64,000 nucleotides of DNA from Phoronis australis. Lineage: Eukaryota > Phoronida > Phoronidae. Both the position numbers and the translations under genes were made by a program. The notes under the pieces were generated by a model. That model was not told where the DNA came from and searched no databases. It worked only from the letters and a program-made list of their open reading frames with translations. Positions 25,101 to 32,870 of this stretch are shown in pieces; positions within the stretch are counted from its first letter, which is position 1, and every line of letters begins with the position of its first letter. The DNA lies in NCBI GenBank assembly GCA_002633005.1, contig NMRA01000170.1, positions 712,730 to 776,729 of the forward strand. The letters are read 5' to 3'.

Positions 25101-28100
25101 GTGGAATCAATGTGTTTAGTTGAAGATTTATCTTTAATCACAGATGCCTCTGTCTGCCAAATGACCGTGAGCGTCACGGTGTGGTGCATTGCTCATCAGT
25201 GCTATTTTTACGAAATGTTTGAGAATTGCTGCATGAGGACATAGCACTCAAAGTTAAATTTAAGTGGACTTATTTTGGCAATATTAAGAGCTCTATAGCT
25301 CACAATTTGCATTGCTTCGGCGTCAGTAACTCGTCACACTTATACATACAGGTGGGAGATTCGATTTAAGTTGGAGTACTTACAACCTTTAAACCTGGCT
25401 CTGTTGTGAATAAATATCTACATGGTTGAAGGGGGTGCTGCAAAATATATTTTTCTCTTACTATTATACTTTATAATTATTTGAATTTAACTGAGAATGG
25501 AGATGAGGTATTTTGCTAGACAAATGAGCAATACTACAAAAACAGACATTTTTTGTCAACCAGGTCCAACGTATCCTTAACATTCCCATGTTTTGAAACT
25601 TATCCAGACTGAACAGAGTCTACTGTCTCCTAGTAGATGCAGCGTTAAGAACATGAAATTGTCTTCTCTCCACCTAGGCACGTCATCTCATGGCATCTAT
25701 GCGTAACAGTCTGCTACTGATGTTCAGCTGTCTATTGACCTTGACCTTCATACAGGTGGTGGCCTCTTTTGGTCTGCCTCCACCACTTAGGGGTTATCAT
25801 GTGCTGTGGCTGTGCTGTTTCGTTGTGCCCCTGCTGAGCCTCACTGTGATGGGTGTTCCTAAGGACTCTGGCTGCATCACTCATGTACCCTATGGCAAGA
25901 ATAACCGCTTCATTAAGAAGAAGGTTTGTTTATATTCAACGAATATTCATAATGGTCTGTGAAAAATAATGAGCTGTATTAATATATTAATAAAATTGAA
26001 CTAACAGACTGTGCCAGATCATCCAGCTAAATAAGCTAGAGCTTTGGGTCCCACGCAATATTAGGGTCTTACCTTGTAGAAACTCGGTCCTACAACATGT
26101 ACACACCTCCACAACAGGAACACACCTCCATAGGCTCCATACGCCTCCATGCACAACAGCTACATGCCTACTCAACATGTACACACCTCCACACATGGAT
26201 GTGGTTGCTACAAGGGTAAAGAAACAACAAGAAATGTGAAAATTCTCATTTTCTGGCTCGTTACACCATGTTCCTCTGTGGTCACAGAAAGCAGAATTTG
26301 TCTTGCTCTTCATTCGTTTTTATCTGAACTTTGTCTGAAGACATAATGAATTGTCAATTCTTCCCGAGTCCAGAGATAACTTCTAGACTGAGTGAGAAAC
26401 AAGACACTACCAACGTTTCAACAGCTGAGTGACTTAAATAACAAATGCATTAACTTGCTGTTAATTAGTTCACGAATCATTTTTTGTAATGGTCACAAAA
26501 TTGAATCAAGGCATTGGACACTCGCCATTATGTGAAACGGATGTCCAACAGCAATAGTCATATTACCTAGTAAACAGCACTCAATTAACCTTTCAAGTGG
26601 AGAAAATGATGTCATTTTGTTGGCACATGAACAACAAGTAACTGTCAGTCTGTTCTAAAACCATTGTTTTCTTAGTGGTATTTTACCTTCTCACAAACTT
26701 CATTTCTTTTGCAGTATGTTGGCCAGTACTTGAAATCGTACATATTTCGCTTTCTCCCATCGTCAGCTGTGTGTCTGATCTGTTTCGGATTAACGCTGTA
26801 CAGCATGTGCGAGGCAAATACAGCAAAGACTGGTGGCGAATGTCATGCCCTCTTTGGTGCAATGTGAGCACTTCTAACTAATGTCATATTCTTTTTGATG
26901 CAATGTGTGGACTAATTATTGTCATGTCCTCTGTGGTGCAGTGCAAAAACTAATTAAAATCATTCTGTTTGTTGCATTATTTGTACTAATTAATGTCATG
27001 TCCTCTGTGGTGCAATGTGAGAACTAAATTTAATTAATATATTCTTATTTGTTACAATGTGTGTAGGACACCGTCCTCTCTGATGCATTATAAACGCCAT
27101 TATCAATCAACAGTGTTTTTAGGAAAAAGTAAGACAAGTATTACTTTATATGGTCTATCCTCTAGTCTAGAGATTATTGTCCACACTACTTTTGTTCAGA
27201 TTTTCTGCATCATTACAATTTCAAACACTCCACACTTTTGTCTCCATTTTAATAGTACCAAAACTTTTTATTTCTCTTCCATTTCATCCATTAAAAATCT
27301 TTCTAGAAATTTCCTTTTCCTCCTATTTAGGCTGTCAATTTTTACTTTTTAATGGCAGCACTTCTCAGAGTTTAAATAATGGTAAAAAATATAATGGGAC
27401 CGATTTCATGAGTCTCACTGTCACAGTAGAAGGCTTAATTTGATTTCTGTCTTTTCTAAACGGGGCAAAATGCAGCTTTAAATATCTAGTCTTATTGTTT
27501 CAGTAACTCTTCTGACTCTCACTGGAATGGCTGGACATCAGAGTATCGCGGTGACTTGACGCTGGCTCAGAACTGGCTGGTCTTTCAACTACTCCTCTAC
27601 TTTAGTACGTCTCTCCTACTACAATTTCCATTGTCTCCAGATGTTGACCTATGGCCTCATTCTCTTGCTTCTACTGAAGATGTAGCAGCTGACCTCGTGT
27701 TCCCTTGCCACATTTCTTTGGTCAAATGTGCCTAAATCATTTTGTAGTGGTCCTCTTTCACAAGCATTTTAATATTATGTTGAACTTAGTATTTGGAATG
27801 TTTTAAATACTATATTGATCACACATCATTCATTTTATAAGTAATGACAGCATTACTTATGTTGTTAATTGAAAAAAAATAACCTAATTCAAGTCAAGTA
27901 AGATAGGACATAGACACAAGTTTCAGAGCAATTACAATAACAACCAAGTTATCACACTGTTAAGCCTAGACCCCTCTCTGCTAAACATTAACCGATTTGT
28001 CTATTACACATACTTAGCAAAATTTTCTGCTAGTTTCGACATTTGGCGGTTTTGAACATAGATGCGTATAACTCTCTCAAAGTGTTTATGTTGGTGAAGG

Positions 28101-30312
28101 AAATAGAATCTCGTCACGATAAAGAGCATTTTGAGACTGATTTTGTGAAAGTAAAAGGCCCAAAGTGATTTTCATTTTAGTCAACTAAACAGAGCAAACT
28201 GCAGCTTTAAGTCATGCTGTTTGTTTTGGGAGACGGTGCAAATTAAAAAAATGCGTAATTTTTCTTCTAAGTTTTCCTTAATGGGAACCATCATGCTTAC
28301 ATTTTTGAAGCTTGTTAAATTTCCCTTTACGTTTTGATTTTGGTGACAACCTTGCCTGTTGGTGGTTGCGTTGTATTTTTGTGTTGCCATTGTATTATTG
28401 ATAATTCTAGTGTTCATCCTTACAGTTTGTACGTCTTGGAGTTACATGCCATGCTACAACCTCAAGATATTTCTGAGGAACAAATTCTGGATTTGGACTT
28501 GTTGCATATTGTAAGTACTCAGGCTATTGAACTTTCATTTGCCAGTTGGGGGGCTACATTGGGGATCAAGTGACTACCTTCTGGCTGTTTTTATTGCGAT
28601 GTCTTATGACTACCAACTGTCAGGGTTATGTTGCAGTGGCTTAGTGACTACTAATTGAGGGTTACCTTGGGGTTCTTGGAAGTCTAGTGATTACCAAGTG
28701 TGGGTTACATGGGGGCGATTAGTGGTTTTGTGGCTACCAACTGAGGATTATATTGGAGTGCTTGGTGGTCAAATGAATACCAACTACTAGAGTGTCGTCT
28801 CAGATACCCAACAAAGGTGTGGGCCTATCTTAATGTGTGCAATGATAAATGGTTTGCATAACATTGTCAGTATGTCTTTAGGGTTGTAGGACTGTTGTCC
28901 ATGTTTTTGGCATACAATCATTCTTAGCATTGTCCATTCAGTATCAGTGTACTATTCATATTCTAGTCTTCAAGGGCTCATTTTCAAAGGTACTCAAAGT
29001 CGTAGCCTAGACTATTGTATTTTTTGTTTTTGTCAATTGCTTTTTGAAAGAAGTCATTGAGTTATAAGTCGGTCTCTATGTAGTCAAATTCACTTTCATT
29101 GTTCTTGTAAAAATAGGTTTCCTTGCCAACCGCATTCTTAAAACCATTTTGATTGAGCCTGCAAACTTTGATACAACTGCATGGCCTTTTCCTGCATATT
29201 ATCGGTACCATGTTGTTACACGTTAAGGTTCATCGTTGCTGTGCCTTGTGTGTATGTCACAATTTCATTCATAGGTAAATGATGTATTATTACCTAAAAC
29301 ACGGTTTTTAAATAAACAAATGACTGCTGTGGCGACTGTAACAATAGGTGTCTAATGATTGCTGCTCCCTTCCATTATAGACTCATTCTCCAGGTGATCT
29401 ACTTCTCTTGTGATCTGGTCGTCCACAGTCCTTCCACTGGAGATGCCATAGTTTACCTCAGTCACGTTCCTATAGCAACCTGGGTTATGTCCTTTACCTG
29501 GCCATTTCTACTGATACCTTTGAATCTACTCATTAAGTTCTACGATACCAAGTAAGTCTCAAATGTCATCATCTGACAGCTGTATGTCCACCTCGACTCA
29601 CCATTGAATAACTCTCGATTGTTGCAGTAACACCTGCTTTGCATTGGCATAACTTTTATACAACCGCACTGTGCAGTTTTAATTTAATTGATATGTTGCA
29701 ATGGCAAATTGATTATAAGTTTCTGGTTTTCCTTTAGGGAGCAATCTGCAAAACTAGACAATGTTTCTCTTGATCGAAGTTACACTACTCTACCGTTTTC
29801 TGATGTATTGGCGTTACATTGAACTTCGCTGTTGCTGGATTGTCTTAGTGTAGATTGTGTGCCACCTGTTTACATGTATCTTGATGGAGAGTTCACAGCA
29901 GTCATAAGTAACAGCCAAATTGTGTTCCATCATTGTTAACTTCAGACTACCAGACTGTGAAATTGTGTCAATCAGAAGGTGATTTTCTACTCTCACGTTG
30001 CTTAGAGTTCTATGTGGAATGTGTCCCATTATATCTATAAAAATCATGAAAACTACTGTAATGGTAAGAGTGGGGCACATCAAATTTAGTCACCAAGTTA
30101 ATGTAATGTGCCGTCTTCATTTGAATTTGTTACAGAAACACGAGGTCACGCATCTGTACTAGGTCGATGTTATACCCTGTTGTATGTGTCTTCCATATTT
30201 TCTTGAAATTGCCGTTATTGATCATTTTATCCATTTCAGGTTGATGAGGAGATATCAGAAAAGAGAGCGTCTCAATTTTGGTACTAAGCTGGGCATGAAC
30301 TCGCCATTTTAG
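1108..30312 (+). CDS. TMEM94: TMEM94 (P-type ATPase-like, ER Mg2+ transporter family), complete coding region in 27 exons
   Basis: Recognised exon by exon from similarity to vertebrate TMEM94. Coding exons: 1135-1382, 2146-2282, 3901-4097, 4610-4764, 5558-5750, 8947-9078, 10516-10680, 11167-11329, 12040-12095, 12426-12491, 13560-13681, 14687-14780, 15902-16001, 16787-16889, 17307-17465, 18279-18459, 19325-19408, 20262-20825, 21602-21701, 23130-23238, 24317-24491, 25678-25923, 26715-26863, 27504-27604, 28426-28510, 29381-29551, 30240-30312. The total is 4128 nt, or 1375 residues plus stop, close to the human length (about 1356). All introns are GT-AG and every phase joins. The ATG at 1135 is chosen because an in-frame TGA lies at 1117-1119 and the next residues match the family N-terminus. 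The C-terminus TKLGMNSPF is the family ending. TMEM94 is a polytopic ER membrane protein reported to move Mg2+ into the ER. The exon 8 donor is uncertain (11254 or 11329). Confidence 0.93.
1135..4764 (+). CDS. TMEM94: TMEM94 exons 1-4: first two membrane spans and actuator-like domain start
   Basis: Exon 1 encodes a cytosolic N-terminus with the family-like FHHNNR motif and a first hydrophobic span (residues about 60-78). Exon 2 starts with DDWLAVEALFILL and supplies the second span. Exon 3 carries WTYRDGEVVNLPTSLLVKGD followed by VIVLRPGQE, the P-type ATPase actuator-domain entry (compare the general pattern GDIV.L..G). Exon 4 ends in VVLETPFAASIR, the lead into the third span, matching human VLETP..DNIR. 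Exon 2 is preceded by an array of copies of its own acceptor. The intron between exons 2 and 3 holds a 21-bp minisatellite. Confidence 0.9.
1870..2165 (+). repeat. Tandem array of the exon 2 acceptor junction (about 57 bp unit)
   Basis: Five or six diverged copies of a unit with the order TTGACTGGTC, CTCTTTATTGTAG, then ATGACTGGCTTGCTG, then a GGGTCAT-like spacer. The last copy is the real intron end and the first bases of TMEM94 exon 2 (acceptor TTTTTTGTAG at 2136-2145). Copies at about 1875, 1925, 1980, 2030 and 2080 hold exon-like sequence with degenerated acceptors. Confidence 0.8.
2888..3540. repeat. 21-bp minisatellite in TMEM94 intron 2
   Basis: About 30 copies of a unit close to GGACAGCACAGTTATTGGAGA. 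Most spacings are 21 bp, a multiple of three, so long apparent open frames with a 7-residue period appear in several frames and on both strands. These are not genes. A roughly 90-bp higher-order duplication is visible at the 3' end (3360-3520). Confidence 0.9.
3541..3625. repeat. Short dispersed repeat, copy 1
   Basis: GAGACCGATTTTGTAAAAGT, then AAAGGCC, TGATTTTCA and GCAGCTTTAA, recurs at about 28130-28212 and in a more diverged form at about 27395-27482. All three copies lie in TMEM94 introns. The ends and the family are not clear. Confidence 0.5.
4980..5450 (+). repeat. Dispersed CTAGTGGC-type repeat family, fragment
   Basis: It opens with the family start (CCACATATTTATATGTGGGT, then ACATATTGCCGCCAT) also found at about 54000, 57720 and 60450. 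It continues with family phrases such as 'tatctcaaaagcccg', 'gatatctagagaa' and 'tttcaatgaaacttgacaca'. It lies in TMEM94 intron 4. Confidence 0.55.
5445..5557 (+). repeat. 28-bp repeat ending in the exon 5 acceptor
   Basis: Nearly identical units TGTGCTGTGTTTATGACTGA followed by TCAAATC run directly into the acceptor TATGCTGTGTTTCAG (5543-5557). The pyrimidine tract of exon 5 is therefore itself the last, truncated repeat unit. Confidence 0.8.
5558..9078 (+). CDS. TMEM94: TMEM94 exons 5-6: third and fourth membrane spans
   Basis: Exon 5 (5558-5750) encodes the end of the actuator region and span 3 (FPAVFTIVVITGLLRYFFL). Exon 6 (8947-9078, phase 0 at both ends) encodes VNSILPLCPLVLPVLCKVL and continues NMYCAARV, aligning with human VNGVLPILPLLFPVLW.VL..ACGEARV. 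The exon 6 start is fixed by this alignment: an acceptor CCTCAG at 8941-8946 directly before GTAAACTCC. This exon starts with GTAAAC, so its own first bases look like a donor. Both acceptors sit at the end of tandem arrays. The 3.2-kb intron between them contains a MITE at 6109-7066. Elsewhere in that intron I see nothing apart from the exon 6 array. Confidence 0.88.
6107..7068. mobile_element. MITE with TA target duplication (6109-7066)
   Basis: Both ends carry the same 25-bp inverted repeat, starting CCGTATTCGCCGTAATAACC on each strand, flanked by TA at 6107-6108 and 7067-7068. The 958-bp interior has no transposase I can recognise. The TA duplication fits a Tc1/mariner-type or related non-autonomous element. 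The perfect terminal identity suggests a fairly recent insertion into TMEM94 intron 5. Confidence 0.8.
8609..8992 (+). repeat. Tandem array of the exon 6 acceptor junction (about 55 bp unit)
   Basis: Seven copies, with the AG of each at 8618, 8677, 8733 (degenerate), 8787, 8842, 8892 and 8946. The unit runs TATTTAAATCCTCAG, then GTAAACACAGTTCCTCTGCC, then TTCTGGTCATACCTG. The last copy is the genuine intron end plus the first 45 or so bases of exon 6. Confidence 0.9.
9189..10390 (+). repeat. Dispersed CTAGTGGC-type repeat family, copy in intron 6
   Basis: Repeated phrases include 'gccccctagtggcag' (9610-9624), 'gccccct-tgtggcaa' (about 9756) and 'tgaaatttggcag' (about 10063), at irregular spacing, with family-type text on pyrimidine-rich runs. 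Same family as 53995-55215. Confidence 0.6.
10516..14780 (+). CDS. TMEM94: TMEM94 exons 7-12: phosphorylation-domain region
   Basis: Exon 8 holds TLCCVDKKGILSYANPSPEK, the TMEM94 counterpart of the P-type ATPase signature DKTGTLT. The candidate phosphorylated Asp (residue about 415), Lys, Gly and Leu are kept and the two Thr are replaced. The exon 8 donor is either 11255 (AAAG/GTAAAG) or 11330 (GATG/GTGAGG). Both leave phase 1 and differ by 25 residues in a low-complexity acidic linker. Exon 10 encodes VQFDDPSFQKYLTSLKPL, matching human IQFDD....LTSLKPL. Exons 11 and 12 encode GLNILLNTC and CSLAREIGFT, also family blocks. The acceptors of exons 11 and 12 are preceded by tandem arrays. The introns after exons 7 and 8 (10681-11166, 11330-12039) show nothing I recognise. 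Confidence 0.88.
13315..13590 (+). repeat. Tandem array of the exon 11 acceptor junction (about 89 bp unit)
   Basis: Three copies with AG at 13381, 13471 and 13559 (the real one). The order in each is CACTTTGTTCATGTACAG, ATATTCAACCAATAGCGA, a CATTCTCAG-like acceptor, then exon-like TTGAATATCTGGCTCTTATT. The real exon 11 reads GGTCTGAACATTCTCTTGAA. Confidence 0.8.
14340..14690 (+). repeat. About 45-bp tandem repeat ending in the exon 12 acceptor
   Basis: About seven diverged units of AACATTCCAAGTATATCTCA then GTAACATTGTTAACTGTCAT then CTT. The last unit runs into ATTGTTATTTAG, the acceptor of exon 12 at 14686. No exon sequence seems to be included. Confidence 0.7.
15425..15935 (+). repeat. 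Tandem array of the exon 13 acceptor junction (about 58 bp unit)
   Basis: Six or seven copies of CCTTGTTCTAG, AGTGACAGGAGTGCCCATCA, GTTCACCATCTCCCCATTCC precede exon 13, which itself reads CTGTTCCAG then AGTGAGAAGAGTTCCCATCA then GTTCACCTCCCACTC. Copy junctions lie near 15435, 15493, 15545 (degenerate), 15601, 15660, 15721 and 15765, with the real one at 15901. Confidence 0.9.
15902..20825 (+). CDS. TMEM94: TMEM94 exons 13-18: nucleotide-domain-like region and large variable loop
   Basis: Exon 13 encodes SEKSSHQFTSHSFSKHRVPM and then NIMSVLQQDTSA. Exon 14 gives FSQGTADILLECCSDFWNG, aligned with human LSHGTADVVLEACTDFWDG. Exon 15 gives KKILDFYHRTSMSSYCTAYA. Exon 16 ends IGMVTMQYQTK. Exon 17 gives IQMIDGLEKACIRFVHFS, and exon 18 opens FSEKMGLEAGWNCHISL. 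These correspond to the soluble head leading to the conserved A.IRFV..S and EKMGLE.GWNCHISL blocks. Exon 18 (564 nt) is the longest exon and carries a Ser/Arg-rich poorly conserved loop. It ends NR immediately before exon 19 AKLP, matching human NRAKLP, which fixes the donor at 20826. Confidence 0.9.
16290..16495. repeat. 18-bp minisatellite in TMEM94 intron 13
   Basis: About ten units of CCAGGTTTGGTCACTGAC. The period is a multiple of three, so spurious open frames with a 6-residue repeat appear on both strands. Confidence 0.9.
17030..17300 (+). repeat. CTAGTGGC-family fragment abutting exon 15
   Basis: It contains 'gcttgtggcaatttatg' and 'cgaaatttggcaa' and the family 3' end 'gcatttcaacgctctt' (17270-17285), which also closes the copies at about 55190 and 58630. 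The end lies 22 bases from the exon 15 acceptor at 17306. Confidence 0.6.
17905..18015. repeat. Imperfect direct duplication in intron 15
   Basis: Two segments share GTGCTCGTGCCGACTTGCAG / GCACTCGTGTCGATGAGCAG and later CCTTTGATGCG (17938 and about 18001). Spacing is about 52-63 bp, so the copies have accumulated indels. Confidence 0.5.
18051..18090. repeat. Near-perfect 40-bp palindrome
   Basis: Left arm AACACTCAAAAAAGCTCTT (18051-18069) and its exact reverse complement (18072-18090) are separated by only two bases. It lies in TMEM94 intron 15, 189 bases before exon 16. It would form a stable 19-bp hairpin in RNA or a cruciform in DNA. Confidence 0.9.
18505..18820. repeat. About 31-bp minisatellite in intron 16
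   Basis: About ten diverged units of GTCATTCCATCCGTGTGTCT then GTGGGTAGGC. It starts about 45 bases after the exon 16 donor, and I see no exon sequence in it. Long open frames read through from exon 16 into this array because of low stop content, and they are not coding. Confidence 0.8.
19715..20235. repeat. About 32-bp minisatellite upstream of exon 18
   Basis: Clear units CACCAATCATGGGTCTCAAG then AGCCCTGTACTG at 19730-19960 grade into diverged units. The last recognisable unit (ACCAATCATGACTCAAAAGC, about 20205) is just upstream of the pyrimidine tract and acceptor at 20261. Confidence 0.75.
20795..21185 (+). repeat. Tandem array of the exon 18 donor junction (39-bp unit)
   Basis: The exon 18 tail and donor, TTAGATACTCTTAATAGA then GTAAGTGACTG, are followed by about eight further copies. 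Donor-like GTAAGT recurs exactly at 20865 and 20943 (39 and 78 bp later), then decays to ATAGTAAGGGAC forms. Confidence 0.9.
21240..21430. repeat. About 50-bp tandem repeat in intron 18
   Basis: Three to four units share GGTGCACCCTCTTCTCTAGC, then AAATGTTTGG and ACTTG. It lies between the exon 18 donor array and exon 19. No exon similarity was seen. Confidence 0.65.
21602..24491 (+). CDS. TMEM94: TMEM94 exons 19-21: degenerate hinge motif and link to the C-terminal spans
   Basis: Exon 19 encodes AKLPKGIENIRPHLDLVDNV then PLLVSLFTDCTSE. Exon 20 encodes MIRIMQEHGEVVCCIGSDAS then LRNVGIFVQADV. Exon 21 continues S-FALTPLFP. The stretch GSDASLRNVGIFVQADVSFA sits where other P-type ATPases have GDGVNDAPALK.ADIGIA, so the Mg2+-binding hinge is altered as it is in vertebrate TMEM94. 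Introns 20 (23239-24316) and 21 (24492-25677) contain no repeat or second gene that I recognise. Confidence 0.9.
22395..22590. repeat. About 21-bp minisatellite in intron 19
   Basis: Eight or nine diverged units of TGTTGGGATAACAGCAATG. No coding content. Confidence 0.75.
25678..30312 (+). CDS. TMEM94: TMEM94 exons 22-27: C-terminal membrane spans and stop
   Basis: Exon 22 encodes two hydrophobic spans (SLLLMFSCLLTLTFIQVVAS and YHVLWLCCFVVPLLSLTVMG). Exon 23 has CLICFGLTLYSMCE, aligned with human CLICFGFTLQSFCD. Exon 24 gives LAQNWLVFQLLLYF. Exon 25 is read in the frame that yields WSYMPCYNLKIFLRNKFWIW; one other frame is open but does not fit the phases. Exon 26 begins at 29381, upstream of an internal CAG, because only this phase continues LILQVIYFSCDLVV. 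Exon 27 encodes RRYQKRERLNFGTKLGMNSP, then F and the TAG at 30310-30312. In total about six C-terminal spans are expected, giving ten overall. Confidence 0.9.
26838..27075 (+). repeat. Tandem array of the exon 23 donor junction (about 40-bp unit)
   Basis: The exon 23 end and donor, ATGTCATGCCCTCTTTGGTG, CAAT, GTGAGCACTTCTAACTA, are followed by copies whose donor-equivalent positions fall near 26905, 26941, 26980, 27016 and 27058. The copy at 27001-27016 (CCTCTGTGGTGCAAT then GTGAGA) keeps an intact decoy donor. Confidence 0.88.
28125..28212. repeat. Short dispersed repeat, copy 2
   Basis: Second copy of the element at 3541-3625: GAGACTGATTTTGTGAAAGT, then AAAAGGCC, GTGATTTTCA and GCAGCTTTAA. 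It lies in the intron before exon 25. Confidence 0.5.
28540..28800. repeat. About 55-65-bp tandem repeat in intron 25
   Basis: Four or five diverged units share GGGTTACATTGGGG, CTTAGTGG and GACTACCAACTG. It starts about 40 bases after the exon 25 donor, and no exon sequence is included that I can see. Confidence 0.6.
29738..29822 (+). CDS. Possible alternative last exon of TMEM94
   Basis: A good acceptor (TTTTCCTTTAG at 29727-29737) opens an exon that joins exon 26 in the correct phase and encodes KEQSAKLDNVSLDRSYTTLP, then FSDVLALH and TGA at 29820-29822. If used, it replaces the conserved TKLGMNSPF tail by a hydrophilic Ser/Thr tail. No polyadenylation signal is obvious close by, and an open frame of 27 codons can arise by chance, so this is a guess. 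Confidence 0.3.
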
Positions 30313-32870
30313 ACATTTAAGTAACACGAGTCTGATATTGAGAACATATAATACATGGAAAGGAAACAGGTTGTTTTGCCCTTTCCGTTTGTACCAAGAT
30401 CTGCATTTTGTTGGCGACCTGTTGTCACAGTCAGAGTTCAAACTTTATTGACTTGTCAGTGATCCCTATTGAACATGTCCATGTTTTACAATTCAGTGAT
30501 CATGCGTAATTTGTGCTGTTAAGTAAAATGTCGTGTTTCATTGAACTGTCTACCTTATGTAGATATGGCAACAAGCCATACTGGGTCTGGCACCCTGGAT
30601 GGCAATCTCTACCTCCATAAATCCAGGATAATTTTTAAAAAATAACATTCATTATTCTTCTCTGGTGCTATGCTATGGGACCATATAGATTATGATGCCA
30701 GGTAGAGTAAATCTATAGTTATCTGTAAATCCAGGTACCTTATTTAATTGTATTGTCCCTCAGTTTTGTTAACCAAGTTTATACATTTCAATTTTCTCTT
30801 ATACCACTGTGTTAGTCAAATTTTGACAATTTCTTTCTTATCCAGACCCAATGGGAAAACAGTTCTAATAGGTTTTATCTTGCATAAATAAAACTTGCTA
30901 TTACGCTTCTTCATTTCTTGACATCAGCATTTTAAGCCAACTGTTTTACTCAGAGGTTTTGCTAGCTTTGCATTTATATGCATGCTTTTCAAGGCATAAT
31001 TATTATTAAAGAAGCTTCACATGAGAGAGAACCTTCAAATGTCCCAAGGACAAATGTTATTTGCCAATTTATTACTGTCATAAATATTTGTTTTAATTAT
31101 TTAGTTTGTTTATTCCTGACTTCTGATTGGCTAAAGAATTATAACGGTCATAATTCAGAAATTGTGATAGCAATAAATTGGACTTATGTTGCACTTTGCC
31201 ATTAAGAAACGGTAATCGTTAACAAAAACACTTTTCATGACAAACAGGCAGGTGCAAAATACATTTACTGGGACATAGCAGTCAGATTCAACCCAAAATG
31301 AACATCAGCCACACTTCCCTCACTCTTCTAACGAGATGTGGAAATTGGTGTAAAAAATAAACTTGACACAACAGCTGGTACCTATAGGAGCAGTGTGACC
31401 TATTGGGTTCACTAGGTCGAAGGTTTAAATCTCGCTTTACACCACTGAGAGATCCTTGAGTCAGGTTTCTAGCTCCTCAGCTGAATGTTTAAGTGTATAT
31501 TAATAAACGAAATTGATTTCAGGAATTTGGTGCAATGGGCAGCCTGCGCACATCAGATATAGCGGGTATCATATCACATACTAAAAAGTTTTAAAGTGGC
31601 CACAAGGTGGCACAAAATACGTTAAAACCGTCCGAAAATTGAAAGGCATTGCCAAATTTCATGAAACCCACCAAGGGTCTCGAAAGATGCAAAGGCAAAA
31701 TGTAAAAACTTAAATTGCCACTAGGGGCAGAGCTGTAGTTGCATGAGCCCGAAATAGGTCGTCGTGTGCTTCATACATACACATATGCTATATCTCATTA
31801 AGATCCTGCAAGGCATTTTACAAGATACAGCAGCGAACACCAGACAACCACCTTCATTTTGTACACTTCTGAAAGTGGTGATAATTGTCAATGGTCCCCA
31901 AGCTGTCTGAATCGAGTTTGTGCTATATTCCTGTTGAGTAACACTGAACGACATGGACAGTGGGTATTACCAACCACAACTCACTATTTGTCGGATCATT
32001 GCAACAAGTTAGTTATTCATTTACTGCAGGCTGAATGTGAACAATCAACACTTTACACACCAAAGTGTCTGTCAAGTACATTGTGAAGTTCATTTATTCA
32101 ACACAAAATGAATGTAAAGCTAAAAAACTTGTAAATTACCAAAAACTTTTAAAAAATTAATATAAAACATGACAGGCATGCACATTTCACCCAGGGCCTC
32201 CTCTCGTAGAGGTATATGCCAATAAAACTGCTGTGATTGTCAATTTCTTTACTGAACACCAACACTTGTTCAGTCTGCCTGGTCAGATTTAACGCCTTTC
32301 TCACAAACTTTATACTGAGAAAAACGGTTGTAGCTTTGACAAATTTGCGTCAAGCTTAAAAATAAAAACACTATTGTTGATGGTTTAAGTTAGCTGTTTT
32401 TTCATCAAAATGTTGATAAATTGTGTTTTCTACAGACACACCCCTCGTAGTGCTAGTCGATACTACATAACAGAGTTATGCAATAAGCTATACACGTGTC
32501 TGTCTCGATGTCAGTCCATCGCTAATAGCTGTCCCACTTAGGGTACCCCAACTTGAGGACTACATAGAGTTCAGAGCCTGGGTGAAATGCAAATGACCAT
32601 CACCCCAACATCCACTCTAAATAATAAACAATATAAAATTGAATATGGAAGACAATGTGAAGCTGAGGTATGTACAGAAGCGGATTAGGAATGTATCATA
32701 GTCCTATGCCTGTGATTGAGCTATAATGGCATGATGTTTGTGAACACACTAAGAACTACAAATGCACTGAAATGAAATGTACAAGTGTTTCAAAACCAAA
32801 TGTTGGTCATGATCTCTTAAGTTACTAAAATACAAATCTCCAATTGTCTTAGAGACAACATTAGAGAAGC
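30313..32870. other. Intergenic: TMEM94 3' flank
   Basis: No gene seen. It holds the candidate polyadenylation signal at 30887 and a reverse-oriented CTAGTGGC-family fragment at about 31540-31735 (with 'ggccacaaggtggcac', 'gccaaatttcatgaaac' and 'ttgccactaggggcag'). The rest is unassigned AT-rich sequence. Confidence 0.6.
30887..30892 (+). terminator. Candidate polyadenylation signal of TMEM94
   Basis: AATAAA lies 575 bases after the TMEM94 stop codon and is the clearest candidate signal in the 3' flank. The intervening 30313-30886 would be 3' UTR. Transcript data would be needed to confirm it. Confidence 0.4.

Noticed and set aside
31388-31470. tRNA-like or SINE-like head (GGTTTAAATC box)
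   Set aside because: The spacing between A-box-like and B-box-like segments is too short, and no cloverleaf can be drawn.
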